From NCBI GenBank assembly GCA_949317995.1, contig OX439045.1:47573693-47637692 (forward strand): DNA of 64,000 nucleotides. The letters are read 5' to 3'. The stretch is from Acholoe squamosa. Taxonomy: Eukaryota; Annelida; Polychaeta; Phyllodocida; Polynoidae. The notes under the pieces were generated by a model that saw only the letters and a list, made by a program, of their open reading frames with translations, made no database searches and had not been told where the DNA came from. Positions 22,801 to 32,145 of this stretch are shown piece after piece. Every line of letters starts with the position of its first letter. The first letter of the stretch is position 1. Position numbers and translations under genes: made by a program.

Positions 22801-25800
22801 TAAACAAAAGCTAGCAAGGTTTCACCACTTGCTAAACAAATGCTAGCAAGTGCCAACTCTTTGAGTATTGAACATCTATCTGACACATTTCCTATTACTC
22901 CAGGGATATTTCTAACAAGATCTACTCAGTTTTGAATAAATTGAGTCCAATGATGTTTAACTCTCTTCACAATAATACATATTTATCTATGAACAAGCTC
23001 CTCTGTATAAGTTGCTATGTAAATTTGTTGCTAAGGAATCACTGCCTCACAAGTAGAGTAAAACCTCAGATCTATTCTCATTTCATCATTTTCAGGATAT
23101 AAGACACACTACAATTGTCCAGTAAAGAATATTTTGCCAATAGAGGATAATGCTGAAGTCATGTTTTCATCATACTTGCTATAGGTCTATCATTTTCTTT
23201 TTCTATATTTTCTGATCAGCACACTGTATTTGGTACAATATTGCCTTTTTTACAATTGCATGTAGCTTCTGAATAGCAAAATGAAAAACAGTATCCATGA
23301 TCTCCATTCTGTAAGTCATTCCTAGGAATGGTGTTTCTTTGTCTCGGAAAGGGTCCGTTGCTAGCTAAAATCAGCTGTTGCTAGGTAACCACTTGTCCTA
23401 GCAACAAATGGTTGGGTCCAATGTGATCGTTGGGTCCAATTTAGGGGGGTAGGTACCTTTGGAATTGTTGTAGGATGAATATTAGTGCCAGAACAGGGTG
23501 ATCAATATGTATTTTAGCTCTTAAAAACGAGGCTAAAATTTCAAGAGATGGTTGTATAGAATTGCAGATTTCTCAGTGACTGCACGAGCTTTCACTGGTC
23601 AAACATCACTTTTCCATACCCAGAGACATTGGACAAAATAATAAAACCGTAGTGTTGTAGATTTTAATAGAATAGTAGAGAATAGACCTGTGAGACATAG
23701 CGCGGCAACTTGTAATCTTGTGTCTAGTGATAGAATGATAGGAAAGCTAACTTCAAAGGCAATTAAAGGTTGTACCATCTGGCTCACCCTGTAACTCTTG
23801 TGCTGCATTGTACTACTAGGTCTACTACCGAGAAGTTCTGCCTGCCCATAGATGACCACTACAAATGGTAGAGGTGGGCATGTTCAATGACCCAGAACCA
23901 TATGCACCAAGGACCCCAGTATGACTAGGGTTGTGTGTGTCAGTCTTACCAACCCCAACAGCATACAGCTGGTCACAACCCCCTCCCCACCAAACTGGTA
24001 ACCCCCTCCCCTCTGTAGACAGGGTACACCAAGTTTAGCATTTGTCTCTCTATAGAGATTTATAGAGATTCTAAACAGTAAATATCTTCTTCAAATACAG
24101 AATATATGATCCAAATGTACCATAACCCCGTGAGATGAAACCTTTAGTACATATATACAGCAATTTCAGACCACAGAATTATCAGATAAAGCCTACAGAG
24201 ATGTATTGGTGAATCTTAATTTTGTCTTATGCTAATCTTCCATAGAGCTCCAGGAGCTGAAATGTCTAATCTAATCATAAAACCCAAACTAAACATATAT
24301 CACAAAAACAAGTTATCTACCATTAGTACATACATATGCTGATAACAATGCCTCAATATTGTGCCAAAATAGTCCATAGGAGAAGAACAGTGAACGAAAA
24401 TAGAAATCAGGGCTCCCCTATCCCTTACACCGTGGCGACTCTGAACCATTGACTAGTCTACAAGTCTCACTAGTAGGACTTAGAGTCGCCGCGCTAAAAA
24501 AACAACTTATAGCTATCAGTAATCTTACGAATTAAACTCCTAAAATATGGCTCTTTTGAAGGACTTGCTGCTCTACTAATAGTATAAGGCGCCGGTGGGT
24601 CTTGATTTTGGGCCCTTTAGTGCTATTCTATAGAATATATATCGCTCATATAAGAAACAACCTGAGTCTCAGTGGGTCTCTCATTCGCGTATACACCCCG
24701 GCTAATATGTGAGATACTATAGGGTGAAAGTGTGTGCTAACCTTGACTCCTGCCTGGAACTGTGTGACAGCAGTGGTTGTCCGGATGAGCGCATTAGTTG
24801 TAGGTTTGTTAGAAAGAATCCTGTTTGAAATGATAAATCTGAATTAACATATTTACTATTACTTGTTGTATAACTTCTGAATAATTTTAATACCTTGTGT
24901 ACACAGCTTATACACAATGAGAGCACCTCCTGCACCTTATAGAATCTACCTGAAGTCAGGATGTGCCTTCTAGGTAAGGATATCATACAATGTTACTTAA
25001 CTTCTCAAATCAAGTACAGCATATCTAAAAAGGTCTGGAATGAACTCAAAGTGCACCTTCTATGCGAGGCATTACGGGAGTAGAGGAAGCATTTGTCTGT
25101 GTGGGCCTTGTAGGTCACACATTACATTTTGTTCATTTTAGAGAATAAAAAATGTTTCATGATTGATAGCTTGATTTTACATATACAATCTATTGCTTGA
25201 ATTGATATATTTTATGAACATTTTCATTACTCTATCAATAAAATCTAATAACCAACATGAACTTTTAGATGTTTTCAGGACGTTAAAATGTGCATGGACT
25301 TACTTTGACACGAGAGGGCCAAATAACCATAGGTTAGACATTACTACCCTCATGGGGAATGGAAACTGAAAAAAATAGATAATCATAATTCAATCGTCAT
25401 TTATTATCACTTCTTCATGTCGTGGAATGATTGAATAAAGCTTTGCTTATAAATAACTATGTTTAAATGCACCATGGTCTTTGGCTGCCCTGTAGTAAAA
25501 ATGCAGTGCCAGCGATTAACTTACTGGCAATGCAGTTGTGCATCATGCTCCTGTATGGAGTTCATTCATTCACAAACTTGGGACTTGGCAGAAGGGTCAG
25601 TGCGATACATTACTATATAGGCCGGGGGCTGATATGGCCCACCATGCACCCCCCTCTCCAAATCCCAACACACCAGGTATTTTTTCGATCCTTTAGGTCC
25701 CCTGAACAAGAATCAAGATGTTAACATTGATTATCTTGGGTAGCACTACAGGTTTTTGCTCATTATCCATTCGTGGGTTCAGACCGCTTTTGAGTCAAAT

Positions 25801-28800
25801 TTGCTACCATGTTATTCAAGGGGTATGCTCAATCCCTAAGCTCTAAGACTATTATACCGTGTCTGGATCCTGAAGCTATTGGTCTTGTTGGAAAGAAGAC
25901 ATGATAAGCTTTTCATTAAGCCCTAATACATGTTTTTAAGTTCAGATTTGAGTGTACCAGATGGTCGGGACTACGGAAGATTGAAATCACAAAGTTCCTT
26001 TTTTAACATGTATAAAACTTATCTTATCCCCATCTAACCACAATATCTAATATGATTTATGTAGGTCAAACCTTTCTGAGTAATATGAGACATTTTGCAG
26101 CATTCCTTGTTGACTATGACCCACATTATTGCCTTGGAAGCAAAGACACTACCTTGAGCCAATATGATGCTGTTCAATTTCAATAACCTCCCCCTTTATC
26201 TAAATTGATGTTTTTCCATGTTAAATCTTTATCAATTCTCCTGACTCTTACGTAAAAAAGGGTGCTGATTAAGAATATACCTGTTTCTACATCAGGGGAG
26301 TATGTTGCTGAAAAGGAAACCATGCAGATATGCACATTCGAGCATATTTTCAGGCTTGGTTGCTATGCAAAGCTACTGTTGCTAGGCAACCAAACCACCT
26401 AGCAACAAAAAAAAAGCACCACTGTATTCTACTAAGCTGATTTATAGGGGGTAGGACCCACCAGATACTTTCTAGACTGCACATATATGTAAATCAAAGT
26501 GACATTTGAATCTATTGTCGGCCATTTTGATTTTCAGCAATATACAGCCTCGCCATTAAATTTTATGAAGTAGAAACACGTATATTCTTGATCAGCACCC
26601 TTTTCTACATATGAGTCAGGAGAATTGGTAATGATTTAGCATGGAAAAACATCCATTTAGGTAAAAAGGGAGATTATTGAAATGGAACAGCATCGTATTG
26701 GCTCAAGGTAGTGTCTTCACTTCCAACGCAATAACATAAGTCAGTCAACAAGGAATGCTGTAAAATGTCTCATATAATTCAGAAAGGTTTGGCCTACATA
26801 AATCATATTAGATATTGTGGTTAGATGGGGATAAGAACAAGTTTTAATTTTAAACATGTATCTGGAGTGCATTTAAAATATTCAGTTAAAAAAGGACCTT
26901 TGTGATTTCAATCTTCTGTCTTCCCGACTGTGTGGTACACTCAAATCTGAACTTAAAAACATGTACTAGGGCTTAATAAAAAGCCTATCATGTCTTCTTT
27001 CCAAAAGGACCAATAGCTTCAGGTTCCAGACAAGGTAAGATAGTCTTAGAGCTTAGGGATCGAGCATACCCCTTGAATAACATGGTAGCAAAATTGACTC
27101 AAAAGTGGTCTGAACCCGCACATGGATAATGGTCAAAAACCAGTAGTGCATCCCAAGATAATCAATGTTAACATCTTGAATCTTGTTCAGGGGACCCTAA
27201 GGATCGAAAAAATACCTGGTGCGTTGGGATGTGGGGGGGGGGGGGTGCATGGTGGGCCCTATCAGCCCCCAGCTTAATAATATCTGTGAGTTACTTCTGG
27301 TGTTGCGTAGGTGCCTTAGGGTCTTACAATTGACCTAATAACCAAGGTCAATGAATATCTCTACCATATATAACGGTTGTAATTCAGTAATTTACAAACG
27401 GTTGTAATTCAGTAATTTACAAAGAAATCTATGTCTGTGGGTGGTCTACAATGTTACCCTTAAAACTAACCCTGTGAGCGATGTATTCAAACATGGCTAT
27501 TTCTGGACCTGTACCAAAGCGACTTGGGTGGGGATTTTCCTCCAATCTATATTTGTGAATAAAGATAAATGGAATTTCTCAATACCAGTATTACAAAATA
27601 TAGCATTTACATTGAGACTTCATAATAATTATCATTGTGATTCAGTGGTATCAGCGGATTTAAGGTAATGATATTTGTATAAACTTACTGGTACTCTAAC
27701 AATTAGATTTCATTGATGTTCTTATTCAATGACAGCTTAAAACTGTTAAAACAGAATGTCCTTACTGTGTGACTGCGCGACTGAGAATGCCAATACACGA
27801 CTCCTTCCCCGGCATGGAGGAGTGGCCACCTTCCTGTTCTACACTGAGACGCACTGTCATATATCCCTTCTCTGAGGTTCCTATACTGTAGTAACACACA
27901 CAATCAAATTTAGAATTATATTATCAACATTAAATGGTGTAATTATGTATTTATTTACCCAAAGTTGTGTAGGGTTATGGCCTATATTTTTATCATTACC
28001 ACAACCAAAACGTAGGCCTACTGATGTGAGTAGTACAGAGGCATACATGCAATTTGACATCGGTAGAACTTTACGGTAGTTGTATACTAACCCTGCAACA
28101 GGTGTCTTAAGACCCGGTATAAACCCATCCAACACCGTCAGACCTTCATCCAGGACGAAAGCCAACGACACCTTGCGGGCTTCCAGGACACTCGCTATCT
28201 GCCCTGCACCATCATGCCCTGATACCTGAGGGCCGAAATTATGACACATCAAAAAACATAATCTTCAAGTTATCTGAGAGGGGAAAATTGTGCAAGTAAC
28301 CTTTTACTCTCTCATATCTATTCATGAATCTCTGCGTTTAATAGGCTACCTATTTATGAAGAAAAATGCTGGTACTATAACCAAACCAGAGATCTGGCTC
28401 AGACTTCAAGAGAAAGCTAGATAATCTGTGAATGCACTGTGCGTGCATAACACTTAGGGATATCATCCGTATACAACAGTTATCTAGCACAATTCCATAA
28501 TTACAAATCATAAATGACAAAGGTTTTGTATAACCTTGCTGCCCATATATTACACTTGCTGGAAATGGTGATCCTTACCTCTTCATCGTGACCATATGCA
28601 ATGTAAAATGGTCGTTTAGGGATGATTCCGCGCTTGAGTGTAAATTCTAGGGCTTCCATAATTCCCTAAACGTATAGAAAATTACATATTTGTCAATGAT
28701 TTTTTTTTTCAAAAGATGGATTAAGTTGGATATCAGTGACGGTTTCCATATGTGTGTAATGAGACAGCATTGATGAGATACTACCCAGGCTTTCATTAAT

Positions 28801-29161
28801 GCATCATGAGAACAAATGGGCATGACACATTAATGCACTGTGTAGATCTAAAAGTTAAATATTTTATTCAATACAGGCATCTATTAGGGTTGGTTATTAT
28901 TTATTCAAAATTAAAAGCTGGGACTTACAAAAATGCCCTGTTTGAAGTCGATGGTTCCACGACCGTAGATAAAACCATCCTTAATATTAGCGTCCCACGG
29001 TGACTCTTCCCATGTGTCGATGTCGGCTGTTACGACATCGAGGTGTGCAGCTAACAGGTAGGGCTGAAGGTTGGGGTCTGAACCCTTAATGGTGTAGAGC
29101 AGGCTGTAGTTACCTATCACCTCTAATGTCACAAAGTCTGAGGAGTGCACCACTGGGTAAC
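16623..29161 (-). CDS. PM20D1: PM20D1-like M20 peptidase gene (multi-exon, 5' end not found)
   Basis: Coding segments, in order of translation: 28929-29161, 28579-28665, 28092-28225, 27766-27885, 27471-27546, 25304-25365, 24742-24820, 18155-18226, 17619-17790, and then 16914-17143 or 16623-16852. All have GT-AG borders and the phases join without a break, giving about 420 residues of the roughly 500 expected. Family features present are the metal-binding AAHLDVV, bridging Asp in GRGTIDFK, catalytic GHDEE, VLDEG, the EGGHSSMP dimerisation-lid segment, and the late histidine in RFHGINER. In vertebrates PM20D1 is a secreted enzyme that makes and hydrolyses N-fatty-acyl amino acids; the same chemistry here is inference. 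The signal peptide and N-terminal exon were not found upstream of 29161. Two large fold-back elements lie in its introns. Confidence 0.9.
16914..17143 (-). CDS. PM20D1: PM20D1-like last exon, copy A (proximal)
   Basis: It starts [17 protein letters not shown], contains [10 protein letters not shown] and the metal-ligand histidine in KRFHGINER, and stops at 16914-16916 after HTVEL. The acceptor is TTTTTAG with phase 1. It is about two thirds identical, by my count, to the exon at 16623-16852. Confidence 0.88.
17619..17790 (-). CDS. PM20D1: PM20D1-like exon, penultimate
   Basis: A 172-bp exon encodes [28 protein letters not shown], then a C-terminal HHDVTVAP. It ends in phase 1 (CCAG), which fits both alternative last exons. 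Confidence 0.88.
18155..18226 (-). CDS. PM20D1: PM20D1-like exon, [17 protein letters not shown]
   Basis: A 72-bp exon encodes [20 protein letters not shown] and then TVQQ. NVIPxxAxATVNxRxHP is a family motif. It is separated from the preceding exon by about 6.5 kb, filled mostly by a fold-back element. Confidence 0.88.
19050..19118. repeat. About 70-bp mini-MITE
   Basis: It shares ACATGTACTGGGA, a GCACTAAG segment and TTCGCAGATCGTGTCACA with the insert at 49269-49339, and is flanked by TA. The matching place in the opposite arm of the fold-back element (near 23180) lacks it. Confidence 0.6.
21592..21921. mobile_element. 330-bp MITE with TTAA duplication (piggyBac-like)
   Basis: The ends CTCTTTCCAGCCGGCT and AGCTGGCTGGAAAGAG pair with one mismatch and are flanked by TTAA at 21588-21591 and 21922-21925. 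The left half carries an inverted TAGTGCATTAATG / CATTAATGCACTA pair. A TTAA target is characteristic of piggyBac-type elements; the assignment is an inference because no transposase is present. Confidence 0.75.
22346..22652. repeat. MITE, GGGCCRTTCARATATTACGTAA ends
   Basis: The left end (AGGGCCGTTCAAATATTACG) and right end (complement of AGGGGCCATTCAGATATTAC) pair over about 26 bp with few mismatches. The interior is C-rich on both sides (GACCCCCCTCCC). No ORF is present. Confidence 0.75.
24742..24820 (-). CDS. PM20D1: PM20D1-like exon, [13 protein letters not shown]
   Basis: A 79-bp exon encodes [19 protein letters not shown] and then QFQAGVK. The [10 protein letters not shown] motif is strongly conserved in the family. 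The acceptor is AAACAG and the donor GTTAGC. Confidence 0.88.
25304..25365 (-). CDS. PM20D1: PM20D1-like micro-exon, [15 protein letters not shown]
   Basis: A 62-bp exon with TTTCAG acceptor and GTAAGT donor encodes [20 protein letters not shown]. The SNxWLFxPL string is characteristic of PM20D1. Phase agrees with the flanking exons. Confidence 0.85.
25618..27276. mobile_element. 1.7-kb fold-back element, second TAGGCC copy
   Basis: It begins TAGGCCGGGGGCTGATA and ends with a slightly mutated complement (CAGCCCCCAGCTTA). ATA flanks it at 25615-25617 and 27277-27279. The outer arms match those of the 1722-5760 element, while the centre is deleted. It sits in a PM20D1-like intron between exons 25304-25365 and 27471-27546. 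Confidence 0.82.
27471..27546 (-). CDS. PM20D1: PM20D1-like exon, LEENPHP to YIAHR
   Basis: This 76-bp exon encodes [19 protein letters not shown] and then EYIAHR. It matches the family's LExxPxP...FGxG segment and joins both neighbours in phase. It is too short for ORF callers. Confidence 0.82.
27766..27885 (-). CDS. PM20D1: PM20D1-like exon, EKGYMTV and GGHSSMP
   Basis: In the frame set by the previous exon it reads [17 protein letters not shown] followed by [16 protein letters not shown] is the conserved lid-domain motif that lies across the dimer interface in M20 enzymes. A longer ORF in another frame overlaps this exon and is a shadow. Confidence 0.88.
28092..28225 (-). CDS. PM20D1: PM20D1-like exon, VSGHDGA to KTPVAG
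   Basis: The exon encodes [14 protein letters not shown]...[13 protein letters not shown] and ends inside a codon (phase 2) that is completed by the next exon. The Asp of VLDEG is the expected metal ligand. The donor is GTTAGT. Confidence 0.9.
28579..28665 (-). CDS. PM20D1: PM20D1-like exon ending GHDEE
   Basis: The exon encodes [13 protein letters not shown]...[10 protein letters not shown]. The two glutamates at its end correspond to the catalytic base and a metal ligand of M20 enzymes. The borders are TTTAG acceptor and GTAAGG donor. Confidence 0.9.
28929..29161 (-). CDS. PM20D1: PM20D1-like exon with HxD and GRGTxD
   Basis: This is the most upstream exon I can place. It opens with [10 protein letters not shown], runs through [18 protein letters not shown] (metal His and catalytic Asp) and [10 protein letters not shown] (metal-bridging Asp), and ends at GT (GTAAGT). 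The acceptor is CTACAG. It lacks a start codon in the right context, so at least one more exon upstream must encode the signal peptide and roughly 80 residues. Confidence 0.92.
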
Positions 29162-29318
29162 CTGTAGGTATAGAAATCTGGTCTTTGATAACACGGCAAT
29201 GGGTCTAGATCCCTAAAATTGAAAGGGCGACATGGCCTTTTCTTAAATGGGGGTTAACTTGCAGGGAGTGGACATGCAGTAAGAGAAATCGAGTTACATA
29301 AGATATGTGACATGGAGC

Positions 29319-29785
29319 TTAGGGAGTGATCATTGTTTTAACAACTTGGGAGGGGTGGGACTGGTGGGTTTCGGGCCTCCCTAGCCCACTTAAAAGGGTC
29401 TATTTCTCATCTTTCCTATCCCCTCAGGATGTGTGTGGTGCACATATGTGCGGGCACTGACACATTCCTCTGTGAAATTGTGTAATGTAGTTCTCGCCAT
29501 GAATATGACCTCAGCTGTCGAAATGGCGTTAAACATCTATTACTCACTCACTCACTCACTCACTGGTGGGTTTGAGGGGGGGGGGGTCAGAATTTTTTTG
29601 ACTCCTTGATCGGAGAAGGTCAAATTTTTTTTTTCAACCCCCCTCTGAGAGGGGGGAGGGGTCAAAATAATTTCATCCATTTTCAGTGAAAAGGCCTGCA
29701 TGCTACTATAGGCTAAAACGACACATTCTCAAGCACAAACCCACCAGCCCCCCCTCCCCCGTTGTTAAAAAATGATCACTCCCTT
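29319..29785. mobile_element. MITE with GGGAGTGATCA ends, carrying a SINE
   Basis: The ends GGGAGTGATCATTGTTTTAA and its complement are flanked by TTA on both sides. Inside are C- and G-rich stretches like those of the 606-902 copy. It is interrupted by a SINE-like insertion at 29372-29561. Confidence 0.78.
29372..29561 (+). mobile_element. SINE-like retroposon, tail type 1, 12-bp target duplication
   Basis: It is flanked by the exact direct repeat ACTGGTGGGTTT (29360-29371 and 29562-29573). The head (CTCCCTAGCCCACTTAAAAG) matches the element at 15560-15737. The tail reads GACCTCAGCTGTCGAAATGG then CGTTAAAC and (ACTC)n. The same GTCGAAATGGCGT tail occurs, inverted, at about 38165-38215. Confidence 0.85.
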
Positions 29786-30223
29786 AGTAACAAAGACATG
29801 GGAAAACAAAAATGTTGTAATATGTTACATGCCCATTTCATACATCGACCTGTGTCATGGGACCCCCCAACTAGACCTCCTTGGTATTGTGAAAAATTGG
29901 GCGTTGTGCATTGAAGCATAGAAGGCTCAGGGTAGGTACCGTAAAACCCTCTATCAACCCTGTAGGGTCACAGGAATCAGCACTTGCGAAATATTGACTA
30001 ATTACTTACAAATAGACTATTATCTATACATGTACTGACACCAATCTGGCATAATCTTATCTGACTGAACACCTTGGAATGCTGGCCCCCTGCTGGCCCC
30101 GGACACCTGTCCCCTGGAAACCTGCCCCCCTCCTGGACACCTAGCCCCCTCACTCCTAAATCTCCCTCGCTCATAAATCTATTCACTTGAGCAAGTCAAA
30201 TGTCAATTAACCTGGAGTTAGTG
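29786..30223. other. No gene recognised
   Basis: The missing 5' exon of the PM20D1-like gene should lie in or beyond this stretch on the minus strand, but I could not identify it. Confidence 0.4.
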
Positions 30224-30310
30224 ACTTTTCTCTCTTTATTCTTATATGATTGAACAAAAGCGTCTCTAAACGCTTTTGTTTAGTCTATGTGAGAATAAAG
30301 AGAGAAAAGT
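30224..30310. repeat. 87-bp near-perfect hairpin
   Basis: The arms ACTTTTCTCTCTTTATTCT and its complement enclose a second, inner stem (AACAAAAGCGT / ACGCTTTTGTT) around the 5-base loop CTCTA. It may be a tiny MITE or a structured RNA; nothing in the sequence decides. Confidence 0.7.
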
Positions 30311-31600
30311 CGGACCGAGATCTAAGCCTATGGGGAAGTGGATTGGAGAATCATTAAAAATCGATCTACTATTTATTTGAAAATAATCATGGTAAATAGA
30401 TGAGTGCATGTTTAGTTTTTTTTTCTTGCATCAATATACAGACAAATATATGAACTAATCGTTTATAACAATTTAATTAATGTATAACTTCTATTTCCTA
30501 TAGAAAATGTAAAATGAAAAATTAACTTTTGTTCATTTTTTAACGCCACCGCCAACCCGGCGGTGTAGACTCAGGGGGACCCTGAGCCAATTATAGCATA
30601 TTCGGTAAATTGTGTTGAATCATGGAGGTACATATCTCTATGTTTGAATACAACATAAGGGTTCAACTCCATGCATGATTTACTCTGAGCTAAGTTTTAG
30701 AATATGGGTAAGTTAGATATAATTATTAGATATATTGTCACACCTCAAATTCGGAAGGGCCCTGCAAACCTTTAATGCTGACTCATCTCATTTTGGCAAA
30801 CTGCAGCTTACATGCAAGGTTTTAGGGCATTTGCTAAATACCAGTACGGGTAATGTTAAATGAGATTGCCATATAATAAAGTCTTTTATGGTTCAGGCCA
30901 AAAAAATCATTTGTTTCAGGTAACATGCTGAAAAAATTAAGTAAGGGTAGGTCGGATTTTTTTTTTTATTTTTATTTTTTTTTAACTGCCACAAAGACTC
31001 GTGACGAGTCACGGCAACTCAAGGACGAGTCACGGTGACTCATGGACAACTAAATTGACTGAAAACTTGCCTAAAAAAACCTATAATTTCTTCAAAAGTG
31101 GAGAAGAAAAAAATGAGGGTCGGCTCAGTTTTGCTAGGTAGGGTCAGGTTACATGAAACAACCAATTTGATTTTATTTTTGCCTCACTTCTTGCGGGAAA
31201 AGTGGCATGAGGCACGGCAAAGCCAGTGTGTTTTTGTGCATGATAATATGAATGGAAGTGCTTTTATATTATATGCGCATGTTTTAGTGCATGCTAATAT
31301 AAATTGAAGTGCTTTTATATTGCAAAACCATTACCATGGTGTGTGCCGGTACAAAAAGCTATTAGCTGAAAAAAGAGAAGATGCTGGTACGATATTGATT
31401 CAATGGATTGACACTAGGCTATCAATACCGGCACTGGTATGTCTCTGCTGGTAGGGGGCTGCTTTGAATTTTAATGTATCATTGCACTTGAAAATGACCA
31501 TTGTCTTTTAGTCACGATGGCTGAATTCATGACTCATATTGATCCTCCAGGATAACTGATTATGTACGAACCCAGCAAATCCTAGTGAACATGAGTCATG
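30311..31600. other. No gene recognised
   Basis: AT-rich. Local CGTGACGAGTCACGG-type palindromes occur near 30995-31040. No coding similarity is seen. Confidence 0.45.
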
Positions 31601-31659
31601 CTGGGTGAGGAATGTGTCAGTACATTGAGTGATAACGAATAATATCATTTTGTGTGATA

Positions 31660-32145
31660 CAATGTCAACTCTCACTCAGCTTGACAAACCTTCACTTACT
31701 TCAGTAAAACCTGAGAGAGCATGCGTCAACATGTGTCAATACTTGTCAACTCTTACACCGCTTCACATGTCTTCACTCATTTCCATAAAGATGTGAGGGG
31801 AACTGGGTGAGCAAGTGTCAACATGTGTCAATACTTGTCAACTCTCACACAGTTTCACATGTCTTCACTCATTTCCATAAAGATGTGAGGGGAACTGGGT
31901 GAGCAAATGTCAACATGTGTCAATACTTGTCAACTCTCACCCAACCTCACATGTCTTCACTCATTTCCATAAGGATGTGATGGGAACTGGGTGAGCATTC
32001 GTCAATACTTGTCAACTCTCAGGCAGCTTCACATGTCTTCACTTACTTCAATAAAGATGTGAGGGGACCAGGGTGAACACATGTCAACATGTGTCAATAC
32101 TTGTCAACTCTCACCTAGCATGACATTTCTTCACCAAGCCGTCAA
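31660..32145. repeat. 92-bp tandem repeat array, about five copies
   Basis: Units contain TGTGTCAATACTTGTCAACT, TTCACATGTCTTCACT and GATGTGAGGGGAACTGGGTG. The string AACTGGG recurs at 31801, 31893 and 31985, giving a 92-bp period; the last unit is shortened. Diverged relatives of the GTGTCAA motif continue near 32590 and 33300-33480. Confidence 0.85.

Larger units (their letters stand above)
18553..24536. mobile_element. 6-kb fold-back element in a PM20D1-like intron
   Basis: The left arm (18553-19284) and right arm (about 23005-23638 plus 24497-24536) are inverted copies. Landmarks include AACTTATAGCTATCAGTAATC at the outer ends and CAAATGGTTGGGTCCAATGT-type strings inside. The right arm is split by an unidentified insertion of about 0.86 kb (about 23639-24496). 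Both arms carry GGTTACCTAGCAACAGC-like mini-palindromes also found in the 1722-5760 element. The middle (19285-23004) includes two MITEs and no recognisable gene. Confidence 0.75.

Noticed and set aside
27703..27903. 66-codon minus-strand ORF beginning [13 protein letters not shown]
   Set aside because: The real coding frame of this stretch is a different one, joined in phase to the flanking PM20D1-like exons.
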